A DNA stretch of 64,000 bases from an uncultured Acidimicrobiales bacterium (lineage in GTDB: Bacteria > Actinomycetota > Acidimicrobiia > Acidimicrobiales > SZUA-35). This document shows positions 1 through 8,420 of the stretch, piece by piece. The stretch covers positions 1 to 64,000 of the forward strand of contig CALAJV010000013.1 in the NCBI GenBank assembly GCA_937922805.1. The letters are read 5' to 3'. The notes under the pieces are model-generated. The model saw only the letters and a list, made by a program, of their open reading frames with translations. It had not been told where the DNA came from and made no database searches. The position numbers and the translations under genes were made by a program. The number at the start of each line of letters is the position of its first letter. Position 1 is the first letter of the stretch.

Positions 1-273
1 GAACACAATGGAGGCCTGAACAACATTGCCTCGTTCATCGAAAATGACGTACTCAGTTCCGTCCGATCCAAGCGGCAGCTGAATCAGACTTGGATCCTGG
101 CCGGATTCAATCCGGCTTGCATATTCAGTCAGAGTTCGCTCGTTCTGTTCAGCCAAATCACTCGTCACCTGACGACGAACCAACGAAACGATTAGCAGCG
201 ATGCCAGGCCGAGCACAACAATCAGAACCACGGTTGCGAGTACCGTCACTCGGGCCCGCAAAGATTTCAACAC
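1..273 (-). CDS. sensor histidine kinase, N-terminal part (cut by window edge)
   Basis: Reading the minus strand from a GTG at 273 (a TTG at 270 is the alternative) gives 91 codons that stay open to base 1. The encoded piece starts VLKSLRARVTVLATVVLIVV, so a short basic cytoplasmic end is followed by one membrane segment at about residues 8-30. After it comes RRQVTSDLAEQNERTL and a predicted extracytoplasmic sensor region. No kinase motif lies inside the window. The role is inferred from the 7-nt overlap with the end of the response-regulator gene upstream, an arrangement typical of OmpR-type regulator/kinase pairs. Signal unknown. Confidence 0.7.
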   Translation of the reverse strand, partial: MLKSLRARVTVLATVVLIVVLGLASLLIVSLVRRQVTSDLAEQNERTLTEYASRIESGQDPSLIQLPLGSDGTEYVIFDERGNVVQASIVF

Positions 274-950
274 GAACTGCTGCTTTCCCGTAATCGAAAC
301 CCCGCCGATCGAACATTCTCAATCCGTTCCTTACCCAGCTTTTTTCGCAGGTACCCGATGTACACATCGACAACGTTCGGGTCGCCATCGAAATCGAACC
401 CCCAGACTTGCTGGAGGATCTTGGCCCGAGGTAACGGAACATCCTCGGTTCGGATCAAGGCTTCAAGCAACGTCGCCTCTCTCGACGTGAGGTTAACCAG
501 CGTGCCTTCGAGCTCGCAGCTACGGGAGCTAAGGTCCAGTGAGATGTCGCCTCGTCCAATCACTGTCGACACTCGAGTACCCGGTGTCCGACGAAGAAGC
601 GCGTTGACCCGGTGCTTTAGCACTTCAGTCGAGAACGGTTTACGCAAGTAGTCGTCCGCTCCCATTTCGAACCCGTCAGTTTCGTCGTACTCCCCCGATT
701 TGGCGGTCAGCATAAGAATGGCGACATGGTTATTCTCACTTCTCAACGATCGGCAAACTTCGTAGCCGTTCATGCCAGGAAGCATTATGTCGAGAATGAT
801 GGCGCCGTAAGAACCCTCCCGGGCCATCCACAGGCCATCCAATCCGGAGGCAGCATGATCAGATTCGATTGAAGCGCTCGACAGCGTTCGTTGCACCAGT
901 GACGCTATGGCCTCGTCGTCTTCGACGACAAGAACTCGGGGGCTAGTCAC
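267..950 (-). CDS. OmpR/PhoB-family response regulator
   Basis: A 227-residue two-domain regulator. The receiver domain (about 1-118) carries the acidic pair E10-D11-D12, the phosphoacceptor D54 in ILDIMLPG, the switch Thr in MLTAKS and the conserved Lys in LRKPF. The C-terminal part (about 130-225) is a winged-helix DNA-binding domain with LTSREATLLEALIR and VDVYIGYLRKKLG, typical of OmpR/PhoB proteins. Its stop overlaps the start of the kinase gene downstream, which suggests translational coupling. Residues 1-227 are the usual length. Target genes cannot be told from the sequence. Confidence 0.93.
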   Translation of the reverse strand: MTSPRVLVVEDDEAIASLVQRTLSSASIESDHAASGLDGLWMAREGSYGAIILDIMLPGMNGYEVCRSLRSENNHVAILMLTAKSGEYDETDGFEMGADDYLRKPFSTEVLKHRVNALLRRTPGTRVSTVIGRGDISLDLSSRSCELEGTLVNLTSREATLLEALIRTEDVPLPRAKILQQVWGFDFDGDPNVVDVYIGYLRKKLGKERIENVRSAGFRLRESSSSC

Positions 951-1207
951 GGCAGTAAGTGTAGCTCGCAGCTACAGCCCAATACCTGACCGAACAGGTG
1001 GGTCTGCGGGAGATCCGAATGGGAAACTGTTTGCGTTGGTCCATAAGCACTACACCAAGAATGAGCGATTCAGTACGTTCTAGTGAAGCAGCGGTTGGCT
1101 ATGAGGTTTCTAAGAAGCCGACGCAACGCCCTTCCCCAGGAACAGCCAGCAGCGAACCGTGCGCCGTAGGTAACGTTGGACCACGAGCTAGTGCGTCGAC
1201 ACCCGAT

Positions 1208-2215
1208 TTACGGGATATAGAAGTTCTGGGTCGCCATTGAATCGCCGTTGGATTTTGTGTGTTCACCGACGCCGATATGGGTGAACCGGGGGTTCATCAT
1301 GTTGCAGAAGTGGCCGTCGGATTCACGCCAACCTACGAAGTGATTGATGGCTTTATCTGAGTAGTTGTGAAACGCAATGTTCTCGCCAACCGACGACCAC
1401 GAGATTCCAGCCGCCCGCATGGCAACACCGCCGGCGCTGGCCTGGTGGCGAAGGTTACGGGTCATCTGCTCCGACCACGGTCGAGAAACTTTCAAAGAAA
1501 CTTCCGCATTTACCTGCAAACGAGACAGGCTCTCGTAAACGCCGGTTTGGCGATCGACTAGCACGTCGCCACAGTGAGGGTTTTCACTGGTTACCGCTGG
1601 CGGTGGTTTCTGTCGCTTTAGTGGACCGTTCGGATTTGCTCGAAGTTCGTTGGTCAACCGGGCGATCTCAACCTCGACTGCGTTCAACCCTCCAGACGGG
1701 GGAGCAGTTGTTGGCGCCTGTGTGGTTGGGGCCTGTGTGGTTGGCGCTTGGGTGCTGGTCGGGTCGGCAACGGTGCTTTGGGTGACCGACGTCGACATGG
1801 TAGAACCAGTGACGTCGACCGATGTTGCAGTTGTCTCGCTTGAGGCCGATTGTGTCGTTGTCGATTCAGCCGTTGTTGTCGGCGATGCGGTGGTTGCCAG
1901 GCTCGTCGACGTAGACGTGGTCGGCTCGGTGGTACTTGTGGTCGAGAGCTGCGTGGTTGGCTGCAAGGTCGTTGAGCGTAAGGTTGTTGAGGGCAGCGTT
2001 GTTTGTGTTGTCAACGACGGGTTGGCTGGGTCAAGCGCCAAGTTGTTCAACGCAGATGTTGTTGACTGGCCAGCGTCAACAATTTGCTCGCCGACGGCGG
2101 AGGCCAATGCCTCAGACTCGTCCGACTTCCCTACTTGGGTTACAACAACCAGTGAGATGAGAGCGACCGAGAAAAGGGCCACTGCGACAGCAATGTTTTG
2201 GGTTCGTCTATTCAT
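1208..2215 (-). CDS. membrane-anchored or secreted CAP/SCP-domain protein
   Basis: The 335-residue product has an N-terminal hydrophobic segment (NIAVAVALFSVALISLVVV, about 8-27) acting as signal or anchor. A Thr/Ser-rich linker of about 110 residues follows, including three TQAPT units near 1720-1760 in the DNA. A CAP (SCP/PR-1) domain occupies about 175-335. CAP signatures visible are VGENIAFHNYS, the conserved HFCNMMNPRFTHIGVG block and the final TQNFYIP. CAP proteins are extracellular, and bacterial ones have no single known activity. The gene stands alone between the two-component genes and the divergent dnaX. The linker DNA is strongly biased and opens long antisense frames that are not genes. 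Confidence 0.85.
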   Translation of the reverse strand: MNRRTQNIAVAVALFSVALISLVVVTQVGKSDESEALASAVGEQIVDAGQSTTSALNNLALDPANPSLTTQTTLPSTTLRSTTLQPTTQLSTTSTTEPTTSTSTSLATTASPTTTAESTTTQSASSETTATSVDVTGSTMSTSVTQSTVADPTSTQAPTTQAPTTQAPTTAPPSGGLNAVEVEIARLTNELRANPNGPLKRQKPPPAVTSENPHCGDVLVDRQTGVYESLSRLQVNAEVSLKVSRPWSEQMTRNLRHQASAGGVAMRAAGISWSSVGENIAFHNYSDKAINHFVGWRESDGHFCNMMNPRFTHIGVGEHTKSNGDSMATQNFYIP

Positions 2216-2312
2216 CTTGACTACTTCCCGCCTACTGATCCGCCGTCGCTACCGGGCTACCGTTATCAGGCGAACGATAACAGCCCCTCACACATAGTTG
2301 TATCAGGTTCTT

Positions 2313-2340
2313 TTGCCCGTTCGTAACCAGTGACTACTAT
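2313..2340 (+). promoter_or_regulatory. possible dnaX promoter
   Basis: TTGCCC at 2313-2318 and TACTAT at 2335-2340 are separated by 16 bases and lie about 45 bases before the dnaX start. The -10 fits the actinobacterial TAnnnT pattern and the -35 is a partial match. This is motif reading only. Confidence 0.3.
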
Positions 2341-2385
2341 CGGCGTTGAAAACTGTCGGTCGGTTCGCCCAGATAGGCTCTATTG

Positions 2386-4320
2386 GTGGCCCATCAGTCT
2401 CTCTATCGCCGGTACCGATCCCAGAAATTCTCAGAGCTTAGAGGGCAGTCGCACGTTACCTCTGCGCTCAAATCGGCGATCTCAGAAGGCCGACAAAGCC
2501 ACGCCTACTTATTCAGCGGGCCCAGGGGTACGGGGAAGACCTCGACAGCCCGCATTTTGGCTAAGGCTCTCAATTGTGACAACGTGACCGACGGAGAGCC
2601 TTGCTGCGAATGCGATAGCTGTATCGCCATAGAACAAGGCAAATCGTTTGATCTGCACGAGCTTGACGCGGCGAGCCATAACAAGGTCGACGACGTACGT
2701 GACCTAATTTCGAAGGTGCATCTCGGCTCGCCCGGACGAACCAAGGTGTACATTCTTGATGAGGTCCACATGCTGAGCGCCGGGGCTGAGAACGCCCTGT
2801 TGAAGACTCTCGAAGAACCTCCGGCTCACGTAGTTTTTGTGCTCGCTACCACTGAACCTCACAAAGTGGTTCCAACTATCCGGAGCCGCACTCAACACTT
2901 CCAGTTCCATTTACTCCCCGCCGATGAGCTCACCGAACACGTTCAGTGGATCATCAACGACGCCGGACTCGACGTGGACGGCGACGCTGTTGACTATGTG
3001 TTGCGTCAAGGTGGCGGTTCAGCCAGAGACACCCTGTCCGCTCTCGACCTGGTCGCCGCGGCAGGAGGGGTTCCCGCTAACTCCGACATTGGGGTCGAGA
3101 TCGCTAAAGCGATCGGCGCCAAAGATCCACAGGTTGCCATATCTTCGGTCCAGACGGCGCTTGTTAACGGACTTGAGCCTCGCGTCATCGGCGAAACGTC
3201 GGTCGATATTTTGAGAAACGCTTTTCTGGCATCGATGGGGGCGTCGCTCGATCACCTCAGCGAACGGGATCAGACCACCAGCGGCGAACTGGCGACGTCG
3301 CTCGGCGCCGCCACGCTGACCCGTTCCCTTGAAGCTCTCGGGCAAACGCTCGTCGAAATGCGCCAGGCCCCCGACCCCCGAGTGCCGCTCGAGGTGTGCC
3401 TGCTCCAGCTGTGCGCTAACGGATCGGCACCTACACCTACACCTGCACCAGCGGAGACACAACCGACCGTGGCCTCAACGCCGTCGTCAGTTGAATCGGC
3501 ATCGGCGGGAGCAGCAGAAGTAGCCGAACTGCGATCCCAGCTTGCTGAACTAAGCCAACAGGTAGCGGAACTGCGAGAAGAGCTACGAAACGCTCCCGCT
3601 CAAACACGGTCGGCCGGGCCGGCGCCAGCCGCTGAACCGCCACAGAAATCTGGGCCAGCGGCAGCCGCCAGATCCAAACTGAGAGAGGTTACCGCCAAGC
3701 CGCCTCCTTCTCCCCGATCTAAGCAAACAACTCCATCAGACGCGCCCTCTGAAGCCTCGATGGGAACCCCAACGAGCAACGAGCAACCGGCAAATGCCGA
3801 GCTGGCAACTTCCTCGGCTCCGCCGACAGGCCCAAATCCGGATCAAGAAACGTCACCAGAAGAAGCCTCAGCTTCACCTTCGCCAGCTCTCGGGCAAGCC
3901 CTTACGTTGGATGGCGTCATCGATGTGTTTGACAACGGCCTCGACAGCGTCAGTCAACGGGCTCGGGTCCGCTACAAAGGTGGGCGAGTTATCAACGTTG
4001 CCGGTTCAACAGTGGTGTTTGGGGTTCCGAACGAAATCCACCAGAAACGGTGTGTCGAGCTTCGAGATGAGGTTGAGAAACTTCTCTCTAGCCACTTCGG
4101 CACCGTGTCTCTAGAAGTTGTGGTCGATGATTCGCCATCATCACCACCTCCGCCGTCTGATCCGGCCAAAATTGAAAAAGTTAAACCTCCGCCGGAGGCC
4201 GACGAAGATGTCGGTCCGGTAGAGGAGCTTGCCGACGCCACGGACCAGTCAGCAAGTGGTATCGATCGGCTCACAGACGCGTTTCCGGGCGCTAAGTTAG
4301 TAGAACCCCCGCCCGAATAG
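2386..4320 (+). CDS. dnaX: DNA polymerase III subunit gamma/tau
   Basis: Clamp-loader ATPase of the replicative polymerase. The AAA+ module begins SLYRRYRSQKFSELRGQ. It carries Walker A GPRGTGKT, the zinc-binding Cys cluster around CCECDSC, the DEVH Walker B in YILDEVHMLS, sensor 1 in LATTEPHKV and the sensor 2 motif GGSARDTLS. After about residue 360 there is a long Pro/Ala-rich linker with one coiled-coil stretch (VAELRSQLAELSQQVAELRE) and a C-terminal tau-like region ending in a Pro-rich tail. Start: GTG 2386 is preferred over the adjacent TTG 2383 because the AGATAGG sequence sits 8 bases before it. It heads the conserved order dnaX-ybaB-recR. No internal frameshift signal was obvious. 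Confidence 0.96.
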   Translation: MAHQSLYRRYRSQKFSELRGQSHVTSALKSAISEGRQSHAYLFSGPRGTGKTSTARILAKALNCDNVTDGEPCCECDSCIAIEQGKSFDLHELDAASHNKVDDVRDLISKVHLGSPGRTKVYILDEVHMLSAGAENALLKTLEEPPAHVVFVLATTEPHKVVPTIRSRTQHFQFHLLPADELTEHVQWIINDAGLDVDGDAVDYVLRQGGGSARDTLSALDLVAAAGGVPANSDIGVEIAKAIGAKDPQVAISSVQTALVNGLEPRVIGETSVDILRNAFLASMGASLDHLSERDQTTSGELATSLGAATLTRSLEALGQTLVEMRQAPDPRVPLEVCLLQLCANGSAPTPTPAPAETQPTVASTPSSVESASAGAAEVAELRSQLAELSQQVAELREELRNAPAQTRSAGPAPAAEPPQKSGPAAAARSKLREVTAKPPPSPRSKQTTPSDAPSEASMGTPTSNEQPANAELATSSAPPTGPNPDQETSPEEASASPSPALGQALTLDGVIDVFDNGLDSVSQRARVRYKGGRVINVAGSTVVFGVPNEIHQKRCVELRDEVEKLLSSHFGTVSLEVVVDDSPSSPPPPSDPAKIEKVKPPPEADEDVGPVEELADATDQSASGIDRLTDAFPGAKLVEPPPE

Positions 4321-4377
4321 TCCCGGCTATACAGCTAGCAGAAGACATATCTAGTAAGTGATGAGGAGCGATTTCGT

Positions 4378-4719
4378 ATGACCGACGAAGGTGGATTCGA
4401 CATAGGGGCTTTGGTGCAGCAGGCCCAAGCTATGCAAGAGCAGATGGAGGCGGCGCAAGAAAAGCAAGCGCAGTTGACTCTGACAGGCTCGGCCGGAGGA
4501 GGGAAAGTAACGATCGAAGTTTCCGGAGCTGGCGACTTCAGGCGCGTCAATATAGATCGCGACGCCGTCGACCCCGACGACGTCGAGTTACTGGAAGAGC
4601 TAGTCCTGGCGGCCCTACACGATGCCACCAGTCAAATTAGTGAACTGCAAGAAAACTCCATGGGCGAGATAGACCTACCAGACCTTGGCGGCTTGGGCGG
4701 AATGCTCGGTGAGTCATAG
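4378..4719 (+). CDS. ybaB: YbaB/EbfC nucleoid-associated DNA-binding protein
   Basis: A 113-residue protein of normal family length. A Gln/Glu-rich N-terminal helix (VQQAQAMQEQMEAAQEKQAQ) is followed by the family beta core SAGGGKVTIEVSGAGDFRRV and a C-terminal helix with LEELVLAALHDATSQ. Members form tweezer-like dimers that bind DNA. GAGGAG nine bases before the ATG supports the start. It lies between dnaX and recR, its standard place, with only 3 bases before the recR start, so the two are probably cotranscribed. The Gly/Leu-rich C-terminal tail is common in this family. Confidence 0.93.
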   Translation: MTDEGGFDIGALVQQAQAMQEQMEAAQEKQAQLTLTGSAGGGKVTIEVSGAGDFRRVNIDRDAVDPDDVELLEELVLAALHDATSQISELQENSMGEIDLPDLGGLGGMLGES

Positions 4720-4722
4720 CTA

Positions 4723-5328
4723 GTGGCAGTTTACGCCCGCCCGGTCGAGGTTCTAATCGACGAACTCGGCCGACTCCCTGGAATTGGCCCCAAGTCAGCA
4801 CAGCGAATCGCATTTCACCTGCTGAAATCTGATCAAGTTGATTCGCAACGATTGGCCGATGCTGTGGTTGCGATGAAAGAACTCGTGTCGTTCTGCGACC
4901 GCTGCTTCAACGTAGCCGAGGGACCAGAGTGCGCTATCTGCCTTAACGGCGATCGCAATCAGAACATCCTTTGTGTTGTCGAGGAGCCAAAAGATATCTC
5001 TGCTATCGAAAAAACCGGAGCGTTCTCCGGGCTCTACCACGTGTTGTTGGGGGCAATGAACCCACTCGAAGGGATCGGACCCGACCAGTTGAAGATTAAA
5101 GAGCTGGCTTTCCGGGTTGCCAACGAAAACATCACTGAGGTAATTCTCTGCACGAATCCAAACTTGGAAGGCGAGACCACCGCTTCGTTTATCGCAAGCA
5201 AAGTTTTGGAACCCTTTGGAGTTAAAGTCACCAGGCTCGCTTCAGGCCTTCCGGTTGGCGGAGATCTCGAATACGCCGACGAGTTAACGTTGGGCCGAGC
5301 GCTCGAAGGGCGCCAAGACCTCAGCTAG
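4723..5328 (+). CDS. recR: recombination mediator protein RecR
   Basis: A 201-residue full-length RecR starting at GTG 4723. It shows the helix-hairpin-helix LGRLPGIGPKSAQRIAFHLL near the N-terminus and the four-Cys zinc finger beginning CDRCFNVAEG and ending ECAIC. A Toprim domain follows, with LCVVEEPKDI and the CTNPNLEGETTA segment typical of the family. RecR works with RecO and RecF to load RecA at gaps. It is the third gene of the dnaX-ybaB-recR run and is followed by a structured intergenic region facing the convergent thiolase gene. Confidence 0.96.
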   Translation: MAVYARPVEVLIDELGRLPGIGPKSAQRIAFHLLKSDQVDSQRLADAVVAMKELVSFCDRCFNVAEGPECAICLNGDRNQNILCVVEEPKDISAIEKTGAFSGLYHVLLGAMNPLEGIGPDQLKIKELAFRVANENITEVILCTNPNLEGETTASFIASKVLEPFGVKVTRLASGLPVGGDLEYADELTLGRALEGRQDLS

Positions 5329-5411
5329 ATTCGCCCGGCCCGAACCGCCTGATGCATTAGCGGTACGTGACCTAGGCGCTACGTCGAGTGGCGAACGCTC
5401 TGCCTTACGCG

Positions 5412-5452
5412 ACGGCCGGGTCGGCGGGGAGAGGGTTCACCGACCCGGTCGT
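5412..5452. terminator. strong hairpin after recR, 13-bp stem
   Basis: ACGGCCGGGTCGG (5412-5424) pairs with CCGACCCGGTCGT (5440-5452), with one G-U pair and a 15-base loop. No T run follows directly on either strand. It could be an intrinsic terminator of the U-poor actinobacterial kind or part of a structured RNA. Confidence 0.5.
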
Positions 5453-5460
5453 TACTCGCT

Positions 5461-5519
5461 ACGACATCCCAGTGACCGTGGCGCGGGCGGTATGGGTAAA
5501 CCGGCCACTGGAACGTCGT
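5461..5519. terminator. second hairpin after recR, 15 of 18 pairs
   Basis: ACGACATCCCAGTGACCG (5461-5478) pairs with CGGCCACTGGAACGTCGT (5502-5519) except at three positions. The loop is G-rich. It begins 8 bases after the previous hairpin and is followed about 40 bases later by T tracts. Confidence 0.45.
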
Positions 5520-5629
5520 AACGATGTTGCCTTTATGTTACAACAGATGACAGTCACATGACAAGCGCTTTTTTGGGTTTTTCTCAGTTTTTTCTAAAGT
5601 CGTCTTTTGGCGGTCGGCGAGACGTGCTC

Positions 5630-6823
5630 CTAGCGAACTGACTTCACCAGCAACGCGTCGCCTTGGCCACCGCCCCCGCACAGTGCAACTGCTCCGAAGT
5701 TAAGCTCGCGCCGTTGCATCTCGAGTAGCAGCGTCAACGCCAACCGGTTACCGCTTGCCCCGATGGGATGCCCGAGCGCTACCGCCCCGCCATTAACGTT
5801 TACCTGGGAATCATTGATCCCAAGATCAGCCATGCTGGCCAGTGCTACTGCGGCAAAGGCCTCGTTGATTTCGAACAGTTCCAGATCACGCAAGCTAAGA
5901 GAGCTTCGAGACAGAGCGTCATTTATGGCCGCCGAGGGCTTCGTCAACAGCGACGTGTCGCCCGATACCTGACCGTACCCAACAACTTCGCCCAGAGGCG
6001 TCACACCTAACTGTTCTGCTTTGGCTTTACTCATCACCACAACTGCTGAGGCACCGTCTGAGATCTGTGATGCGTTACCAGCCGTGATGGTGCCATCGTC
6101 GACAAACGCCGGCCGGAGCTTGCCCAAGCTGTCAGCGGTGGTCCCGGGGCGAACACCTTCGTCAGCATCGACAGTTACCGGGTCACCTCGACGTTGGGGA
6201 ACTTCGACCGAGATTAATTCGTTGTCGAAGCGGCCTTCTTTATGGGCTGTAGCCGCCCGCTCGTGGGATAGCGCCGAGAACTGATCTTGAGCCTCTCGAC
6301 TTAAACCCTGGTTCTTGGTATAAACCTCGGTGCCTGCTCCCATGCTGCACGAGTCGAACGCACAGTACAACCCGTCATACATCATCGAGTCGATCACTTT
6401 GGCATCGCCGGCTCGATAGCCAGCACGGGCCCCGGGTAACAAATACGGGGCGTTCGTCATCGACTCCATACCACCGGCAACAACTACCTCAGCTTGACCG
6501 GTGGCAATCAACATGTCGGCCATCAGTATCGAGTTCAGCCCGCTGAGGCAGACTTTGTTGATTGTGGTCGACGGCACCTCCATTGGTATCCCGGCTGCTA
6601 CTGCAGCCTGACGGGAGGTGATTTGACCGGCGCCAGCTTGGAGGACGTGCCCCATGAACACATAGTCGACGTCAGCTGGGGCAACGCCAGCTTTGTCAAG
6701 GGCGGCAGCAATTGCTTTCCCACCGAGGTCGGCGGCCGAAAAACTAGCGAGGCCTCCAGACAGTTTGCCTATCGGTGTACGAGCACCAGCGACAATATAA
6801 GAACCGTGAGTTGCTGTAGACAT
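5630..6823 (-). CDS. acetyl-CoA C-acetyltransferase (thiolase II family)
   Basis: A 397-residue biosynthetic-type thiolase that joins or splits acetoacetyl-CoA. The three active-site elements are visible: nucleophile C92 in NKVCLSGLNS, H352 in ALGHPIGASG and C382 in LCGGGGQGDA. The N-terminus SYIVAGARTPIGKLSGGL is typical. An AAGGA element about 8 bases before the ATG supports the start. It lies downstream of the flippase gene on the same strand, 147 bases away. Thiolases may serve ketone-body, polyhydroxyalkanoate, butyrate or beta-oxidation pathways, and no pathway partner is adjacent. Confidence 0.94.
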   Translation of the reverse strand: MSTATHGSYIVAGARTPIGKLSGGLASFSAADLGGKAIAAALDKAGVAPADVDYVFMGHVLQAGAGQITSRQAAVAAGIPMEVPSTTINKVCLSGLNSILMADMLIATGQAEVVVAGGMESMTNAPYLLPGARAGYRAGDAKVIDSMMYDGLYCAFDSCSMGAGTEVYTKNQGLSREAQDQFSALSHERAATAHKEGRFDNELISVEVPQRRGDPVTVDADEGVRPGTTADSLGKLRPAFVDDGTITAGNASQISDGASAVVVMSKAKAEQLGVTPLGEVVGYGQVSGDTSLLTKPSAAINDALSRSSLSLRDLELFEINEAFAAVALASMADLGINDSQVNVNGGAVALGHPIGASGNRLALTLLLEMQRRELNFGAVALCGGGGQGDALLVKSVR

Positions 6824-6970
6824 AAATGGATTCCTTCTTCACCAATGCTCTGTTGGACCAACATTTTCTTATCTACACCCTATGGTGCAACCCAGGCCGT
6901 CCCGGCATCAAATCGGGCGCTCACACCGAAGATACAGAGTCGGTAGCCGTTTCGTTAACGTCGAGCCTGG

Positions 6971-8296
6971 CTAGGCCGGGCCGCCAGCTCGACGGGCAGC
7001 GTCAGCTTTGCGTTGATAGAAAACCATAGCCACCCAGCTCACGATAGCCAGATAGGTTTCGCTGACCAGTGTTGCGATCACGGCGCCCTCCCAGCCTCGG
7101 CTAGGGATAAGCATGAGATAGAGCACCACCGAGAACAAAGCCGATGAGATATACACCACCGCACGTTCTCGGGCTCGTCCCAGGCCGAGCAGGCCGTTCA
7201 TCGGCGTGCCGCTAATAGCGTGCAAAGGGAGGAAAAGAAGAAGCCACGGAATGATCTGCTTCGCCTCGCTATATTTCTCACCTAGTAAAAGATCGATAAT
7301 CGGCGTTCCGACAGTCAACACGAGATACAGGCCACCAGCGGCGGCTAGCCCAATCGCTAGCATTACCCCAGTTAGCTGAAGACTCCGACGCAGGTGATAC
7401 CCAGGTCCTTCGTTTTCGCCGTCGGGCAAGAATCGGTGGAACGCAGCCTGGCCAACGACCTCAAAGGACAGCGCAGCGTAGCTGACCAAACGGAAGGCAG
7501 CACTGTAGTTGCCGGCGTCAGTTTCAAGCTTGTAAGCGTCGAGGACGACCAAATCGCCCCCTGACTGAATCTGAGTTGCGGCCAGAGGAGCAGCGAACAC
7601 CGAACTTGTTCTTACCGAATCCAATGGTGGGCGCCTGAACTTCATCGTGTAGCCGATGCGAGGTAAGTAGACCACCATCAGCCAGCAGGCGAAGGCGCCG
7701 TACATCACCAGATACGTAAGGCCAATGTTGCGAATCGTCAACTGACCAGTCACGAACAATGCAGAAACGCCGAGCAGTTTCAACACTGCTCCGGTCATCC
7801 GTACTTTGATCATGGCCGAGTAGCTAACCGCTATTTGAACGAGCCAGCTGCAAACCCAGATGAGGGAGTTCGCAATCAACTCGCTTGAGGTGACCAAGAT
7901 AATCTCATCGAGCGGGAGATCGATCCAAAGCGCGGCCAGTCCAACCGCTAAAGCGGTCCCAACCACACCGGTAAGGATCGTTAGCGACAAAAATGAGGAT
8001 TGAATCTCGTTTAGATCTTGGTTGAACCGGAACCGCCGTTGGAGAAGCGCTAGTCCGGGTCCGGAGTAGGTTACTGCGCTAAACGTTGTGGCCAAGGCGT
8101 AGAGGCCAGCGAAAAGCCCGTACTCTCCGGTGCTCTCCAAAGCGCGAGTAATCATGATGAACGAACAGATACCGACGAGCACACCAAGAATTTGAAGTCC
8201 TGCCATCCAGATCGTGTCGCTGGCAAGCCCTTGAAAGGCGCGGGTAGGTTCGGTTTCTAATCCAAGGTCCCCGCCAGGGCCAGGTTCATCCGTCAT
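6971..8296 (-). CDS. polysaccharide flippase-like membrane protein (MOP superfamily)
   Basis: A 441-residue protein with about 12-14 hydrophobic segments. It opens with ASDTIWMAGLQILGVLVGIC and FIMITRALESTGEYGLFAGL, the pattern of Wzx/RfbX-type flippases in the MOP superfamily. These export lipid-linked sugars across the inner membrane. No glycosyltransferase gene is nearby, so the substrate is unknown. A poorly hydrophobic N-terminal tail (about 25 residues) and a short basic C-terminal tail (QRKADAARRAGGPA) face the cytoplasm by prediction. It sits between the thiolase gene and the DivIVA-domain gene, all on the minus strand. Confidence 0.8.
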   Translation of the reverse strand: MTDEPGPGGDLGLETEPTRAFQGLASDTIWMAGLQILGVLVGICSFIMITRALESTGEYGLFAGLYALATTFSAVTYSGPGLALLQRRFRFNQDLNEIQSSFLSLTILTGVVGTALAVGLAALWIDLPLDEIILVTSSELIANSLIWVCSWLVQIAVSYSAMIKVRMTGAVLKLLGVSALFVTGQLTIRNIGLTYLVMYGAFACWLMVVYLPRIGYTMKFRRPPLDSVRTSSVFAAPLAATQIQSGGDLVVLDAYKLETDAGNYSAAFRLVSYAALSFEVVGQAAFHRFLPDGENEGPGYHLRRSLQLTGVMLAIGLAAAGGLYLVLTVGTPIIDLLLGEKYSEAKQIIPWLLLFLPLHAISGTPMNGLLGLGRARERAVVYISSALFSVVLYLMLIPSRGWEGAVIATLVSETYLAIVSWVAMVFYQRKADAARRAGGPA

Positions 8297-8347
8297 TGCC
8301 TCTCACGGTACATGGCCAAGGCAGAACCCAGGCAACTGTAAAACGTT

Positions 8348-8377
8348 GAAAGCCGCCCTCCTAAGAGAGCGGCTTTC
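8348..8377 (-). terminator. terminator hairpin downstream of the DivIVA-domain gene
   Basis: GAAAGCCGC (8348-8356) pairs perfectly with GCGGCTTTC (8369-8377), loop 12 bases, with possible extra CTC/GAG pairing inside. On the minus strand it is followed by AACGTTTTAC, a short T run. Confidence 0.65.
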
Positions 8378-8395
8378 TACGGTTTAGAAGTCTCC

Positions 8396-8414
8396 GGGAA
8401 CCCGGTGGGTTCCC
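8396..8414 (-). terminator. short hairpin just after the DivIVA-domain stop
   Basis: GGGAACCC (8396-8403) and GGGTTCCC (8407-8414) form a perfect 8-bp stem with a 3-base loop, 6 bases after the gene's end. Together with the next hairpin it makes a tandem terminator. Confidence 0.55.
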
Positions 8415-8420
8415 AGTTTC

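Larger units (their letters stand above)
5329..5629. other. convergent intergenic region with stacked hairpins
   Basis: This 301-base gap between the 3' ends of recR and the thiolase gene has no gene. It holds at least two strong hairpins, given as separate entries. A weaker possible outer stem pairs TTCGCC near 5330 with GGCGAA near 5390, enclosing ACCGC/GCGGT. The last 70 bases before the thiolase stop are rich in T tracts, including TTTTTTGGGTTTTT. Confidence 0.6.

Noticed and set aside
998..1240. 80-residue plus-strand frame between the regulator and CAP genes
   Set aside because: No ribosome-binding site, no domain, and it runs into the CAP gene on the other strand.
1650..2297. Long plus-strand Val-rich frame
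   Set aside because: It is antisense to the Thr/Ser linker of the CAP protein; Thr-rich codons read as Val/Ser on the opposite strand. No ribosome-binding site or domain.
2216..2382. SRP RNA before dnaX, as in some actinobacteria
   Set aside because: The gap is short and lacks the conserved GGAA/AGCA loop of SRP RNA.
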